Below the pieces are notes generated by a model. That model made no database searches and had not been told where the DNA came from. It saw only the letters and a list, made by a program, of their open reading frames with translations. A stretch of DNA of 7,180 bases from Candidatus Hydrothermota bacterium (GTDB lineage: Bacteria; Hydrothermota; Hydrothermia; B15-G9), in contig QNDP01000059.1 in assembly GCA_003645975.1 (NCBI GenBank), positions 1 through 7,180 of the forward strand, written 5' to 3'. Below, piece after piece: positions 1 to 6,801 of this stretch. Made by a program: the position numbers and the translations under genes. The first letter of the stretch is position 1; every line of letters begins with the position of its first letter.

Positions 1-173
1 ACAAACACCTTCAGGACAACCTGATACCGTTCATCGGACTCGTCGGCGGCGAAATCCTCGTCAAAGAGGTTACCCAACACACCAAAACCAACATTTGGGT
101 CACGGAACTCTTTCTCGGCAAAAGATTTAAAATCGACAGAAGGGGCAATCTTTATCGAATAACCGCAGATTAA
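1..173 (+). CDS. C-terminal fragment of an unrecognised protein
   Basis: An open frame enters from the left edge (first complete codon at base 3) and ends at TAA 171-173, giving 56 visible residues. The other two forward frames are interrupted or rich in unlikely residues. This frame alternates hydrophobic and charged residues (IPFIGLVGGEILVKE, then IWVTELFLGKRFKIDRRGN), which looks like beta-strands of a real domain end. Codon use resembles the downstream genes, and the next gene starts 15 bases later with its own ribosome binding site, so this is probably the preceding member of the same operon. I do not recognise the family and cannot give a function. The start lies outside the window. Confidence 0.6.
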   Translation, partial: KHLQDNLIPFIGLVGGEILVKEVTQHTKTNIWVTELFLGKRFKIDRRGNLYRITAD

Positions 174-188
174 ATGGAGTGATTTAAC

Positions 189-875
189 ATGAACGGCAGG
201 AATAGGTTGTTATGGCTTATAATCTTTGCCGTTGCGATGGGACTGCTTGAAGCGGCCGTCGTGGTCTATCTCAGAGAACTTTATTATCCCGAAAATGTTT
301 TGAAGATATTCCCTGCTAAACTCTTCAGCATCCGAGATTTAGTTACAGAATTGAGTCGGGAAGTGGCCACCATGGTGATGCTGTTCTCGGTCGGCTGGCT
401 CGCTGAGCGGAATTTTTGGCGTAGATTCGCAGCTTTTATGACGGTTTGGGGCATCTGGGACATAACTTATTACTTCTGGCTCAAGGTGTTCATAGGTTGG
501 CCGACCTCTTTGATCGAGTTCGACGTCCTGTTTTTGATACCTGTTGCATGGATCGGTCCTGTGCTTGCGCCCATGATGATCGCACTCGTCATGTCGGTTT
601 TTGGGGGTTATGTCGTTTGGAACGAAGATGTTGAGCCTAAGATTGATGCGTGGAGTGTGACGCTCGTGGCGGCCGGCGGACTCATTGATTTCCTCTGTTT
701 CATCTGGCCGTCGCTTAAAATAGCGATCAGAAGCGGCGCAGAAGGATTTAGAGGGTTTGAGCCGTCGTCCTTTGCGTGGATCCCGTTCATGATCGGATGG
801 GCTATCTTCACGGTGGGCGTCGGAATGGCAGCGTTGAGGGGCAAAAGCAAACCATTGGAGGTCGAAAATGGCTGA
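189..875 (+). CDS. conserved six-helix integral membrane protein, function unknown
   Basis: A 228-residue hydrophobic protein with about six membrane segments, near residues 7-27, 57-73, 77-101, 113-143, 153-175 and 195-216. Polar residues sit in or beside helices: E21 in helix 1 (MGLLEAAVVVYLRELYYP), R57-E58 at the start of helix 2, W90-D91 and K99 in helix 3, and W104-P105 in the following loop. From memory, this pattern (LLEAAVVVYLRE, REVATMVML, WDITYYFWLK, FLIPVAWIGPV) belongs to an uncharacterised family of small bacterial membrane proteins; I know no established function. The start ATG follows GGAG (176-179) at 9 bases. There is no cleavable signal peptide: the N-terminus (MNGRNR) is a positive-inside anchor. 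The end overlaps the next gene by 8 bases, suggesting translational coupling. Being a real gene is near certain; its role is unknown. Confidence 0.85.
   Translation: MNGRNRLLWLIIFAVAMGLLEAAVVVYLRELYYPENVLKIFPAKLFSIRDLVTELSREVATMVMLFSVGWLAERNFWRRFAAFMTVWGIWDITYYFWLKVFIGWPTSLIEFDVLFLIPVAWIGPVLAPMMIALVMSVFGGYVVWNEDVEPKIDAWSVTLVAAGGLIDFLCFIWPSLKIAIRSGAEGFRGFEPSSFAWIPFMIGWAIFTVGVGMAALRGKSKPLEVENG
857..861 (+). promoter_or_regulatory. Shine-Dalgarno site of the Uma2 gene
   Basis: GGAGG lies 6 bases before ATG 868, inside the last codons of the membrane-protein gene. It supports ATG 868 as the start and so the 8-base overlap with the upstream stop (873-875). This arrangement is typical of coupled translation. 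Confidence 0.75.
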
Positions 876-1431
876 AGAATTCAATTGGATGCGAAAGACG
901 GTGGAAGAGTGCAAAGGCACTACCTGCGAAGTGCTCTTTGGCTGGGGACTCGACAGAGGTGAAAGGAACCCTGCCCGTAAAGCCCTCGCTGACAAGGTCT
1001 TCAAGCTGATTAGCTCGATTGTGAAAGACAAAGAACTCGGCGTATGCCTCGAATGGCCGGTGGATGTCGTTCTGTCGGATAGGGATCTGGTGCATCCGGA
1101 TGTCGTCTTCGTGGACAAGGACAAAGCCGCAATCGTGCACAACCGAGAGGTCAAAGGTTCACCAACACTTATCGTCGAAATACTTGAGAACGAAAATGAT
1201 TTCATCCAACTACTTCTAAAAACCGCACTTTACGAGAAATACGAGGTGCAGGAACTTTGGATCATCGACCCGTTCCGCAAAGAGGTCAACCTCTACATTT
1301 ACAGATACATGGGGAACAATAACTATCTTGAGTTCGAGGGCGCTCACGGGCTGGGCGATGCTTTCGTGTCCGAATCCTTGAGCAATTCGGAAATAGAAGT
1401 TAACCAACTGTTTGGAGGAGAAGGACTATGA
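868..1431 (+). CDS. Uma2 family (DUF820) PD-(D/E)XK nuclease-fold protein
   Basis: A 187-residue cytoplasmic protein. The core matches the Uma2/DUF820 pattern: HPDVVFVDKD (residues 76-85, with P77-D78), a GSPTLIVEIL strand with E104, K118 followed by Y122 in a helix, and ELWIIDP (129-135). A short tail with GDAF and a final NQLFGG fits the usual family end. In this fold D78, E104 and a lysine form the putative metal site; I infer K118 as that lysine. The usual loop after the glutamate (typically a Ser/Thr-rich turn, then Asp) is replaced by ENENDFIQ, a modest deviation. Uma2 proteins are abundant in cyanobacteria and some other phyla, and their biological role is poorly established, so nuclease activity here is only possible. 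The gene is sandwiched by overlaps (8 bases upstream, 4 bases downstream), implying co-expression with a membrane protein and a secreted protease. Confidence 0.85.
   Translation: MAEEFNWMRKTVEECKGTTCEVLFGWGLDRGERNPARKALADKVFKLISSIVKDKELGVCLEWPVDVVLSDRDLVHPDVVFVDKDKAAIVHNREVKGSPTLIVEILENENDFIQLLLKTALYEKYEVQELWIIDPFRKEVNLYIYRYMGNNNYLEFEGAHGLGDAFVSESLSNSEIEVNQLFGGEGL
1414..1420 (+). promoter_or_regulatory. Shine-Dalgarno site of the C1A protease gene
   Basis: GGAGGAG, with its GGAGG core ending 9 bases before ATG 1428, lies inside the end of the Uma2 gene. The start shares ATGA with the upstream stop (TGA 1429-1431). A second ATG at 1434 would also be in frame, but 1428 has the better spacing. 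Confidence 0.75.
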
Positions 1432-4106
1432 ACATGCTGAACCTCTTGCTGGCGCTCGTCAGTGCGCTGACATTCGCCGAAAAACAGGCGTTGATAGAGG
1501 CTCATGGCGCCCATTGGATCGCAGGACGCACATCGGTGTCCGACCTGCCAATCGAACAGAAGCGTGCGTTGCTCGGCTTGATCCCGAAACCGCTTCCACC
1601 CGAAAGATTTGTCAAATTCGACTTCGTCCCGACAAAGACACATCTCGATTGGCGCGATGTGGACGGCCACAGTTATGTAACCGGTGTGCGAGATCAAGGC
1701 CAATGTGGAAGCTGTTGGGCCTTCGGCGCATTGGCCGCTATGGAGTCGAGGATCAAAATAGCAGCGGACGACCCCGATGAGGAACTCGACCTGTCAGAAC
1801 AATACCTCGTCTCATGCTCACCCGGCGGATGCAGTGGCTATACGCTTGATGGAACCGCCAACTTCTTGGTCTCGAACGGCACCATTGTGGAGTCCTGCAT
1901 GCCTTACGAGGCCGACGATGGAATACCCTGTTCCGAGCGCTGCGAGGACTATGTCTATAAAATCCGAAGGCTGACCCATTGGAACTACACCAGCGGCGTC
2001 AACAACATCAAAGCCGCACTTCAGAATGGGCCTGTCTATGTCGGTTTCGAGGTCTATGAGGACTTCTATGACTACCGCGGCGGCGTCTATGAGCATGTCT
2101 ATGGCGACTTTCTCGGACGGCACGCCGTCGCAATCATAGGATACGATGACGATTCATCCGCATGGATTTGCAAAAACAGTTGGGGCAGCGGTTGGGGCGA
2201 AAACGGCTATTTCAAAATCCGTTATGGTCAGTGCTCGATAGACCGCTATGCGCTCATTTTTACGCCGGACGAGCCGATTTATCCGCTGTTTTTCATCGTT
2301 GACTCCGATCTCGTCGAGGATTCCGGAGACGGCGACGGCGTTTTGAACCCCGGTGAGGTCGGTCGAATCGTGTTCACAGTGGCAAATCACGGCTCTTTTG
2401 CCACCGCACAAAATCCGAGATTTGAGATCCGATTCGGCGACAACGGGATCGTGCCGATCGACACGGTCGTGCAGACATCCGAGATCCTGCCAAGAGAGAC
2501 AACTCAGGTCTCGTTCAGGATAAGGCTCAGCGATTCGGTGAGGCTGGCCGATGTCGAGGTGGAGTTGACGGGCTATGCGAACGAAAACGGAGCTCATCCG
2601 TATCTGGCTATGTTGTTCGACACCATCCACATCAACATCTATCAGGCCGGATGGCCTGTCGGCTTGGGCTATCAGATGCGGAATGCGCCGCTCATGATCC
2701 CCGACACGGGGCTGATCGCAGTCAGCACGCTCAACGGGCAGTTGCATGTTTTTGACGAGCACGGCTCTGAAATCGATGGCTTTCCTGTCGAGTTCGCCAA
2801 TGCCATCTTTGCAGCGCCTGCGCTTTTCGATTTCGACTCCGACCCAACGCCTGAGCTGCTCGTTTTGGACACGCGGGGCGGAGTGCACATCATCGGACTC
2901 GACGGCCGTGAGTTGATGAGTGCGAGCGTAAACGAACGGAGCGCTGCAACGCCGTCAGTTGCGGACATCGACAGCGATGGCGAACTGGAGATCGTGTTTC
3001 CATCGGTCAGAGGCCATCTTTGGGCGATGAACAGGGATGGCACTGTCGTCGATGGCTTTCCTGTGGACTTCAGCGGCTCGATTCGACCTGTCGCTCTCGG
3101 CGACATCGATGGCGATGGAGACATCGAGATAGTCGCATCCGCTCGGGACAGACACCTCTATGCTTTTGACGGCGACGGAACTCCGCTGTCGGGGAACTGG
3201 CCTGTGGAACTCGACGGAAACGGCTATGCGCCCATCATCGTGCCATCCGACGGCCAAAATGTGATCGTTGTCTCCACGCAGAACACGCTGTTCGTCGTAT
3301 CCCCACTTGGAGAGGTCATCACATCGATCTCAGTTCCAAATGCACGCCACATCATCGCATCCGACTTGGACGAGGATGGGTATCCGGAACTCATCGCTGC
3401 GACCACGAACGGGAACATAGCGGCCTTCAAGCTCATCGGTCAGGACCTTGAGTCGTTGTGGGCTTATTACCTTCGTGCATCTGGCGTCTCTGCGCCGCCT
3501 GCGACCGGCGACCTTGACGGCGACGGCCGACTTGAGGTGCTCGTTCCTACCGACGACGGCAAAATTTATGTTTTTGATGCTGATGGACATATCTTCACGC
3601 AGCCGATGGCACTTGCCCACCACGAAATCGGCGGAATCGAGCTTGGACATCTCGACGACGATGGCGACTTGGAAGCAGCGCTGACGCTGAACACCGATGT
3701 CTATGTCATCGATTTCAAATTGGACGGCGGAAGCTTGGCTGATGGCTGGGCACATTACCGCGCAACACCTTATCGAACAGGGAATTACAGCGACATCGTC
3801 CCGCAATCGGTCTTTGAGACAAGGCCGTCGGACAGGTTGCGACCCGTCGTCAAGCTGTCGAACCCGATCTTGGGAACCAGAACGGCCATCCGACTGGAGC
3901 TTGGAGCGCCCGCTCATGTCAGAGCGAAACTTTTCGATGTCTCAGGCCGACTCGTCGATCACCTGTTAGACCGTGACCTCGAAATCGGGGAGCACGAAAT
4001 CGACCTCAAAGTCCCTCATGGAGGCGTCTATTTTCTCAGGATTGAGTTCGGCAACGGCGAGCCTTTGGTCGAAAAGCTTGTGTTCGTCCCGAAAAATGAC
4101 CGATAG
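1428..4106 (+). CDS. secreted papain-like (C1A) cysteine protease with FG-GAP propeller and C-terminal sorting-like domain
   Basis: An 892-residue exported endopeptidase. Residues 1-17 form a hydrophobic signal peptide (likely cut after LTFA). A short propeptide follows, with W30-x-A-G and LLG (48-50), resembling cathepsin B propeptides. The C1A domain (about 72-280) begins at LDWRDVDG and carries the oxyanion Gln Q90, nucleophile C96 in QGQCGSCWAF, catalytic H232 in RHAVAIIGYD and N250 in KNSWGSGWGENGYF, so the active site is complete. Residues 287-405 form an Ig/CARDB-like linker that opens with an acidic Ca-type stretch (DSGDGDGVLNPGE). Residues about 423-770 hold eight repeats of about 46 residues, six with DxDxDG-like loops (DFDSD, DIDSDG, DIDGDG, DLDEDG, DLDGDG, HLDDDG), as in FG-GAP/VCBS propellers. 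The tail (805-892) has SNP, FDVSGRLV, GEHEIDL, GGVYFLRI and EKLVFV, typical of FlgD-like or type IX sorting domains. Likely cell-surface attached or released; the substrate is unknown. Confidence 0.93.
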   Translation: MNMLNLLLALVSALTFAEKQALIEAHGAHWIAGRTSVSDLPIEQKRALLGLIPKPLPPERFVKFDFVPTKTHLDWRDVDGHSYVTGVRDQGQCGSCWAFGALAAMESRIKIAADDPDEELDLSEQYLVSCSPGGCSGYTLDGTANFLVSNGTIVESCMPYEADDGIPCSERCEDYVYKIRRLTHWNYTSGVNNIKAALQNGPVYVGFEVYEDFYDYRGGVYEHVYGDFLGRHAVAIIGYDDDSSAWICKNSWGSGWGENGYFKIRYGQCSIDRYALIFTPDEPIYPLFFIVDSDLVEDSGDGDGVLNPGEVGRIVFTVANHGSFATAQNPRFEIRFGDNGIVPIDTVVQTSEILPRETTQVSFRIRLSDSVRLADVEVELTGYANENGAHPYLAMLFDTIHINIYQAGWPVGLGYQMRNAPLMIPDTGLIAVSTLNGQLHVFDEHGSEIDGFPVEFANAIFAAPALFDFDSDPTPELLVLDTRGGVHIIGLDGRELMSASVNERSAATPSVADIDSDGELEIVFPSVRGHLWAMNRDGTVVDGFPVDFSGSIRPVALGDIDGDGDIEIVASARDRHLYAFDGDGTPLSGNWPVELDGNGYAPIIVPSDGQNVIVVSTQNTLFVVSPLGEVITSISVPNARHIIASDLDEDGYPELIAATTNGNIAAFKLIGQDLESLWAYYLRASGVSAPPATGDLDGDGRLEVLVPTDDGKIYVFDADGHIFTQPMALAHHEIGGIELGHLDDDGDLEAALTLNTDVYVIDFKLDGGSLADGWAHYRATPYRTGNYSDIVPQSVFETRPSDRLRPVVKLSNPILGTRTAIRLELGAPAHVRAKLFDVSGRLVDHLLDRDLEIGEHEIDLKVPHGGVYFLRIEFGNGEPLVEKLVFVPKNDR

Positions 4107-4147
4107 GTCAAACGAACCGACTGAGACGGAAAGGCTTTGCTGATGAA

Positions 4148-4156
4148 GGGAGGTGG
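4148..4156 (+). promoter_or_regulatory. Shine-Dalgarno site of rlmN
   Basis: GGGAGGTGG in the 59-base gap after the protease stop, ending 9 bases before ATG 4166. It supports that start. No hairpin with a T-run is seen in the gap, so read-through from the protease gene is plausible. Confidence 0.7.
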
Positions 4157-4165
4157 TCTTCGGAA

Positions 4166-5242
4166 ATGAAAAACCTTCGCGCGATGACCCTCAAAGAGCT
4201 TCAGGGACTCGTCAAAGGGCTGGGCGAGAAGCCGTATCGTGCGATCCAGATCTACAAATGGCTTTGGCAGAAGGGGAGCGACGACATCGAGAGCTTCAGC
4301 GACCTTCCGAAACGGTTTCGGATCGAATTGGCTCAATACTTTGAAGCGAAAGGACTCCTCGAGAAGGAGAGACTTTATTCTGAGGACGGGAGTGTCAAAT
4401 TCATCTTCGGGCTGCATGACGGCCTTGAGGTTGAATCGGTCTATATCCCGGATCGGAACCGCAAGACCGTCTGCGTCTCCACACAGGTCGGCTGCCCGAT
4501 CGGATGTGAGATATGCGCCACAGGTAAGCTTTTGCGATACAGGCGAAACCTGAAATTCTGGGAGATAGCCGAACAGGTTTTGAGGATAGGCAAAGCGCTC
4601 GGCGTCAGGATCACAAATGTGGTCTATATGGGCATGGGCGAACCATTTTTGAACTACGATGAGGTCATCAAATCGATCGAGTTGATCAACAACGATCACA
4701 CGCTCAAGATCGGGGCACGCAAAATAACGGTCTCGACAGTCGGCATCATCCCGAAAATCTATGAGCTTGCGGAATATCCGAGACAGGTCAAGCTCGCCAT
4801 ATCGCTCCACACAGCCATCCAGTCGAAAAGGGAACAGATCATCCCGATCGCCCGCAGGTTTCCGCTCGACGAACTCAGAGAGGCCGTCGGTGCGTATTAC
4901 CGCAGCAAACGCCGCTTCGTAACTTTTGAGTATGTGCTGATTCCGGGCTTCAACGACACGGACGAGGACATCGAGGCGCTGCGCAAATTCATCGGAAATC
5001 TGCCGTCCAAAGTGAACATAATCCCGTTCAACCCGTTTCCGGGCGCCGAGTTCCGTGCGCCGACCGACCGTGAGATCTACAGGTTTTACGAAAAAATGAT
5101 GCTCCTGCCATACACGATAACCTTGAGAAAGTCGAAGGGGCGCGATGTGAAAGCCGCATGTGGCCAACTTGCGCTTTTGCGTCAATCGAATCCACACAAA
5201 ATCGAGCTGCACCTCTCGGACAATCGACATGAGTTGCGTTAA
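4166..5242 (+). CDS. rlmN: dual-specificity 23S rRNA/tRNA adenine-C2 methyltransferase RlmN
   Basis: A 358-residue radical SAM enzyme, normal length for RlmN. The family methylates C2 of A2503 in 23S rRNA, and in E. coli A37 of some tRNAs, in the cytoplasm. The N-terminal accessory region (about 1-95) has KPYRAIQIYKWLWQKG and SFSDLPKRFR. The radical SAM core holds C103, the methyl-carrying-Cys position of E. coli C118, exactly 7 residues before the cluster motif C110-x3-C114-x2-C117. Further conserved marks are GMGEP (156-160), KITVSTVGI, AISLH (211-215), FEYVLIPGFND, NIIPFNPFPGAEF, and the resolving C332 in KAACGQL, so all five functional cysteines are present. One oddity is I116 before the third cluster cysteine, where an aromatic residue is usual. 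The residue pattern fits RlmN better than the resistance methylase Cfr. It stands between two cell-envelope genes, an unremarkable but unexplained setting. Confidence 0.96.
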   Translation: MKNLRAMTLKELQGLVKGLGEKPYRAIQIYKWLWQKGSDDIESFSDLPKRFRIELAQYFEAKGLLEKERLYSEDGSVKFIFGLHDGLEVESVYIPDRNRKTVCVSTQVGCPIGCEICATGKLLRYRRNLKFWEIAEQVLRIGKALGVRITNVVYMGMGEPFLNYDEVIKSIELINNDHTLKIGARKITVSTVGIIPKIYELAEYPRQVKLAISLHTAIQSKREQIIPIARRFPLDELREAVGAYYRSKRRFVTFEYVLIPGFNDTDEDIEALRKFIGNLPSKVNIIPFNPFPGAEFRAPTDREIYRFYEKMMLLPYTITLRKSKGRDVKAACGQLALLRQSNPHKIELHLSDNRHELR

Positions 5243-5258
5243 GGCACATAAAAACCTT

Positions 5259-5263
5259 GGAGG
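5259..5263 (+). promoter_or_regulatory. Shine-Dalgarno site fixing the start of the Wzi-like gene
   Basis: GGAGG lies 8 bases before ATG 5272. The open frame also contains an upstream TTG at 5257, but that codon is part of the ribosome binding sequence itself (TTGGAGG), so ATG 5272 is the real start. Confidence 0.75.
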
Positions 5264-5271
5264 TTGCCGTC

Positions 5272-6801
5272 ATGTCGTTTTCGATTCTGCTGTTTGCAAC
5301 TTTTGCCTTCTTCGTTGACTTTCAGTCGGGTTATGACCCACGAGACCTAAGTCTCGAATACCTTCTGATGGAACGCCTTGCGATCAGAGGCGTGCTCGAC
5401 AGGAACGGGCTGAGCACGCGCCCGATCCCGGAACGGTCTTGGAACGAAAAACTTAGGCTGGCGGTGCCCAGAACGGAGTTCGATTCCGCTGCGCTGAGGG
5501 CGTTGTCCAAAGCTACGGATTTCGAGGAGTTCGCCCTGAAGATGCCGATCAGACTGCACGGCTACCTCGCAGTCAGGGACACCGTCCATCGCCATGAGAT
5601 TTACTCGCATCTCTATGGCACAGCTATGCTTCGGCTCAGAACCGTCTCCCTTTTCCACAAAAGTGCGATCTTTAACCGAAGGATGTCGAATTGGCATGAC
5701 TTACCGTTTTACGATCCGCTCGTCGATCCGGATTTCAGACTCGTGTGTTTTGAGGATAAGCCGGTGGTCGGTGAACGTGAGACCTTCGAGGTGCGAACCG
5801 ACCGCGCCTACATCCATATCGAACTGCCCTTTGGAGATCTGGAGGTCGGGCGCGACGAACCGAGATTCGGACCCGGCTTCCGTTCCGCAGTCGCATTCTC
5901 AGGCTATTCGCAGCCAATGGAATACATTTACAACCTTCGTGTGAGGAATCGATGGCTTACCTTTGTAACCTTCAATGCGTTTGCATCGGACACCATCAAA
6001 TGGAAACGGGTTTCCGCACAAAGGCTTGAGTTGAATTTCTGGAGACTGACGGTTGGTTTCACCGAGTCAGTGGTTTACAACTCAAGCGATCCGTTCAAGT
6101 ATTTCAACCCATTGGGACTTTATTACATCACCCAGCGGCGCGGTGAGAGCAACACCGACAACCTCATGGGCGGCATGGACATATCCCTTTTCGTCGGACA
6201 AAAACTCAAGGTTTACGGCGAACTGCTTGACGACGACATCATCATAACGAGGTCGCATCCATCGCCGAGCAAATACGGACTCATGCTGGGGTTTCATGCC
6301 GTCGATCCGTTCGGATTGCGGAACTCCGATCTGATTTTCGAGTTCACACATGTCGCAAGGTTCACATACGCACATGTTTACAGCGATTACGCCAACACAC
6401 CGGAGATCGTCGGCTATCCCTTCGTGTTTTGGGGCGGACCAAATGTCGATTGCATCTCATTGGACATCTTCAAGTTTTGGGGTCCCGAAAACGGCATCAG
6501 GTTGGGCTTTGAGTTTTTGAGGCATGGCGACGACGGGATGCATTCGGGTTACCAATCGGACATCGATATTCCGCCGAATCGACCGAACTTTGACAGGATC
6601 TTCACAGTCAGAACCGTCTTTTTCGGTGATTTCAAGGGGGTGAAGGCCGAATTAGGTGCTGAAATTTCGAGGCTTACAGGTGAACTTCGGGATGGATGGC
6701 GGTTCGCATTCAGATTCGACATCGTGCCGATGGCGCCGACCGTCAGCTTCGACAAGCTTCTGCCCCATCTGCAAGGTGGAAAAGTTACCTCAACTCCCTG
6801 A
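5272..6801 (+). CDS. Wzi-like (capsule assembly family) outer-membrane beta-barrel protein
   Basis: A 509-residue protein from ATG 5272. The N-terminus (MSFSILLFATFAFFVDFQS) is a hydrophobic signal peptide without the usual lysine or arginine. Residues 20-95 resemble the periplasmic helical start of Wzi proteins (LEYLLMERLAIRGVLD). The barrel contains family-like marks: LEVGRDEPRFGPGF (190-203) with AFSGYSQPMEYI, AQRLELNFWRLTVGFTESVVY (249-269), FKYFNPLGLYY (275-285), TDNLMGGMD (295-303), VYGELLDDD (314-322), ARFTYAHVY (362-370) and FWGGPNVD (386-393). E. coli Wzi anchors group 1 capsule at the outer membrane, but many distant members have no proven role, and no capsule genes are nearby, so capsule assembly is only suggested. 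The last clear strand is GWRFAFRFDIV (475-485), followed by an unusual 23-residue tail that overlaps the converging gene. It follows rlmN after 29 bases. Confidence 0.8.
   Translation: MSFSILLFATFAFFVDFQSGYDPRDLSLEYLLMERLAIRGVLDRNGLSTRPIPERSWNEKLRLAVPRTEFDSAALRALSKATDFEEFALKMPIRLHGYLAVRDTVHRHEIYSHLYGTAMLRLRTVSLFHKSAIFNRRMSNWHDLPFYDPLVDPDFRLVCFEDKPVVGERETFEVRTDRAYIHIELPFGDLEVGRDEPRFGPGFRSAVAFSGYSQPMEYIYNLRVRNRWLTFVTFNAFASDTIKWKRVSAQRLELNFWRLTVGFTESVVYNSSDPFKYFNPLGLYYITQRRGESNTDNLMGGMDISLFVGQKLKVYGELLDDDIIITRSHPSPSKYGLMLGFHAVDPFGLRNSDLIFEFTHVARFTYAHVYSDYANTPEIVGYPFVFWGGPNVDCISLDIFKFWGPENGIRLGFEFLRHGDDGMHSGYQSDIDIPPNRPNFDRIFTVRTVFFGDFKGVKAELGAEISRLTGELRDGWRFAFRFDIVPMAPTVSFDKLLPHLQGGKVTSTP

Noticed and set aside
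339..1205. 288-residue minus-strand open frame opposite the membrane protein and Uma2 genes
   Set aside because: Low-complexity Ser/Thr/Arg/His-rich translation with no domain, fully antisense to two better supported genes.
868..1431. Uma2 protein as part of a restriction or defence island
   Set aside because: No methylase, helicase, toxin-antitoxin or phage gene is nearby, and Uma2 proteins are common without any shown defence role.
2154..3917. Several minus-strand open frames opposite the propeller region
   Set aside because: They mirror the repeated Asp/Gly codons of the propeller on the other strand; their Val/Asp/Ser-rich text has no independent structure.
4107..4165. Promoter in the gap before rlmN
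   Set aside because: No paired -35/-10 sequence with sensible spacing was found; only the Shine-Dalgarno site is evident.
4028..5230. 400-residue open frame on the minus strand opposite rlmN
   Set aside because: It lies wholly antisense to a confidently identified rlmN and the end of the protease gene, has no recognisable motif, and is the kind of shadow frame expected from the codon bias of the real gene.
5257..5271. Upstream TTG start for the Wzi-like gene
   Set aside because: The TTG is part of the TTGGAGG ribosome binding sequence, and ATG 5272 has the correct 8-base spacing to GGAGG.
6774..6790. Small inverted repeat AGGT...ACCT near the gene junction as a terminator
   Set aside because: The stem is only 4 base pairs, the loop is 9 bases and there is no T-run.
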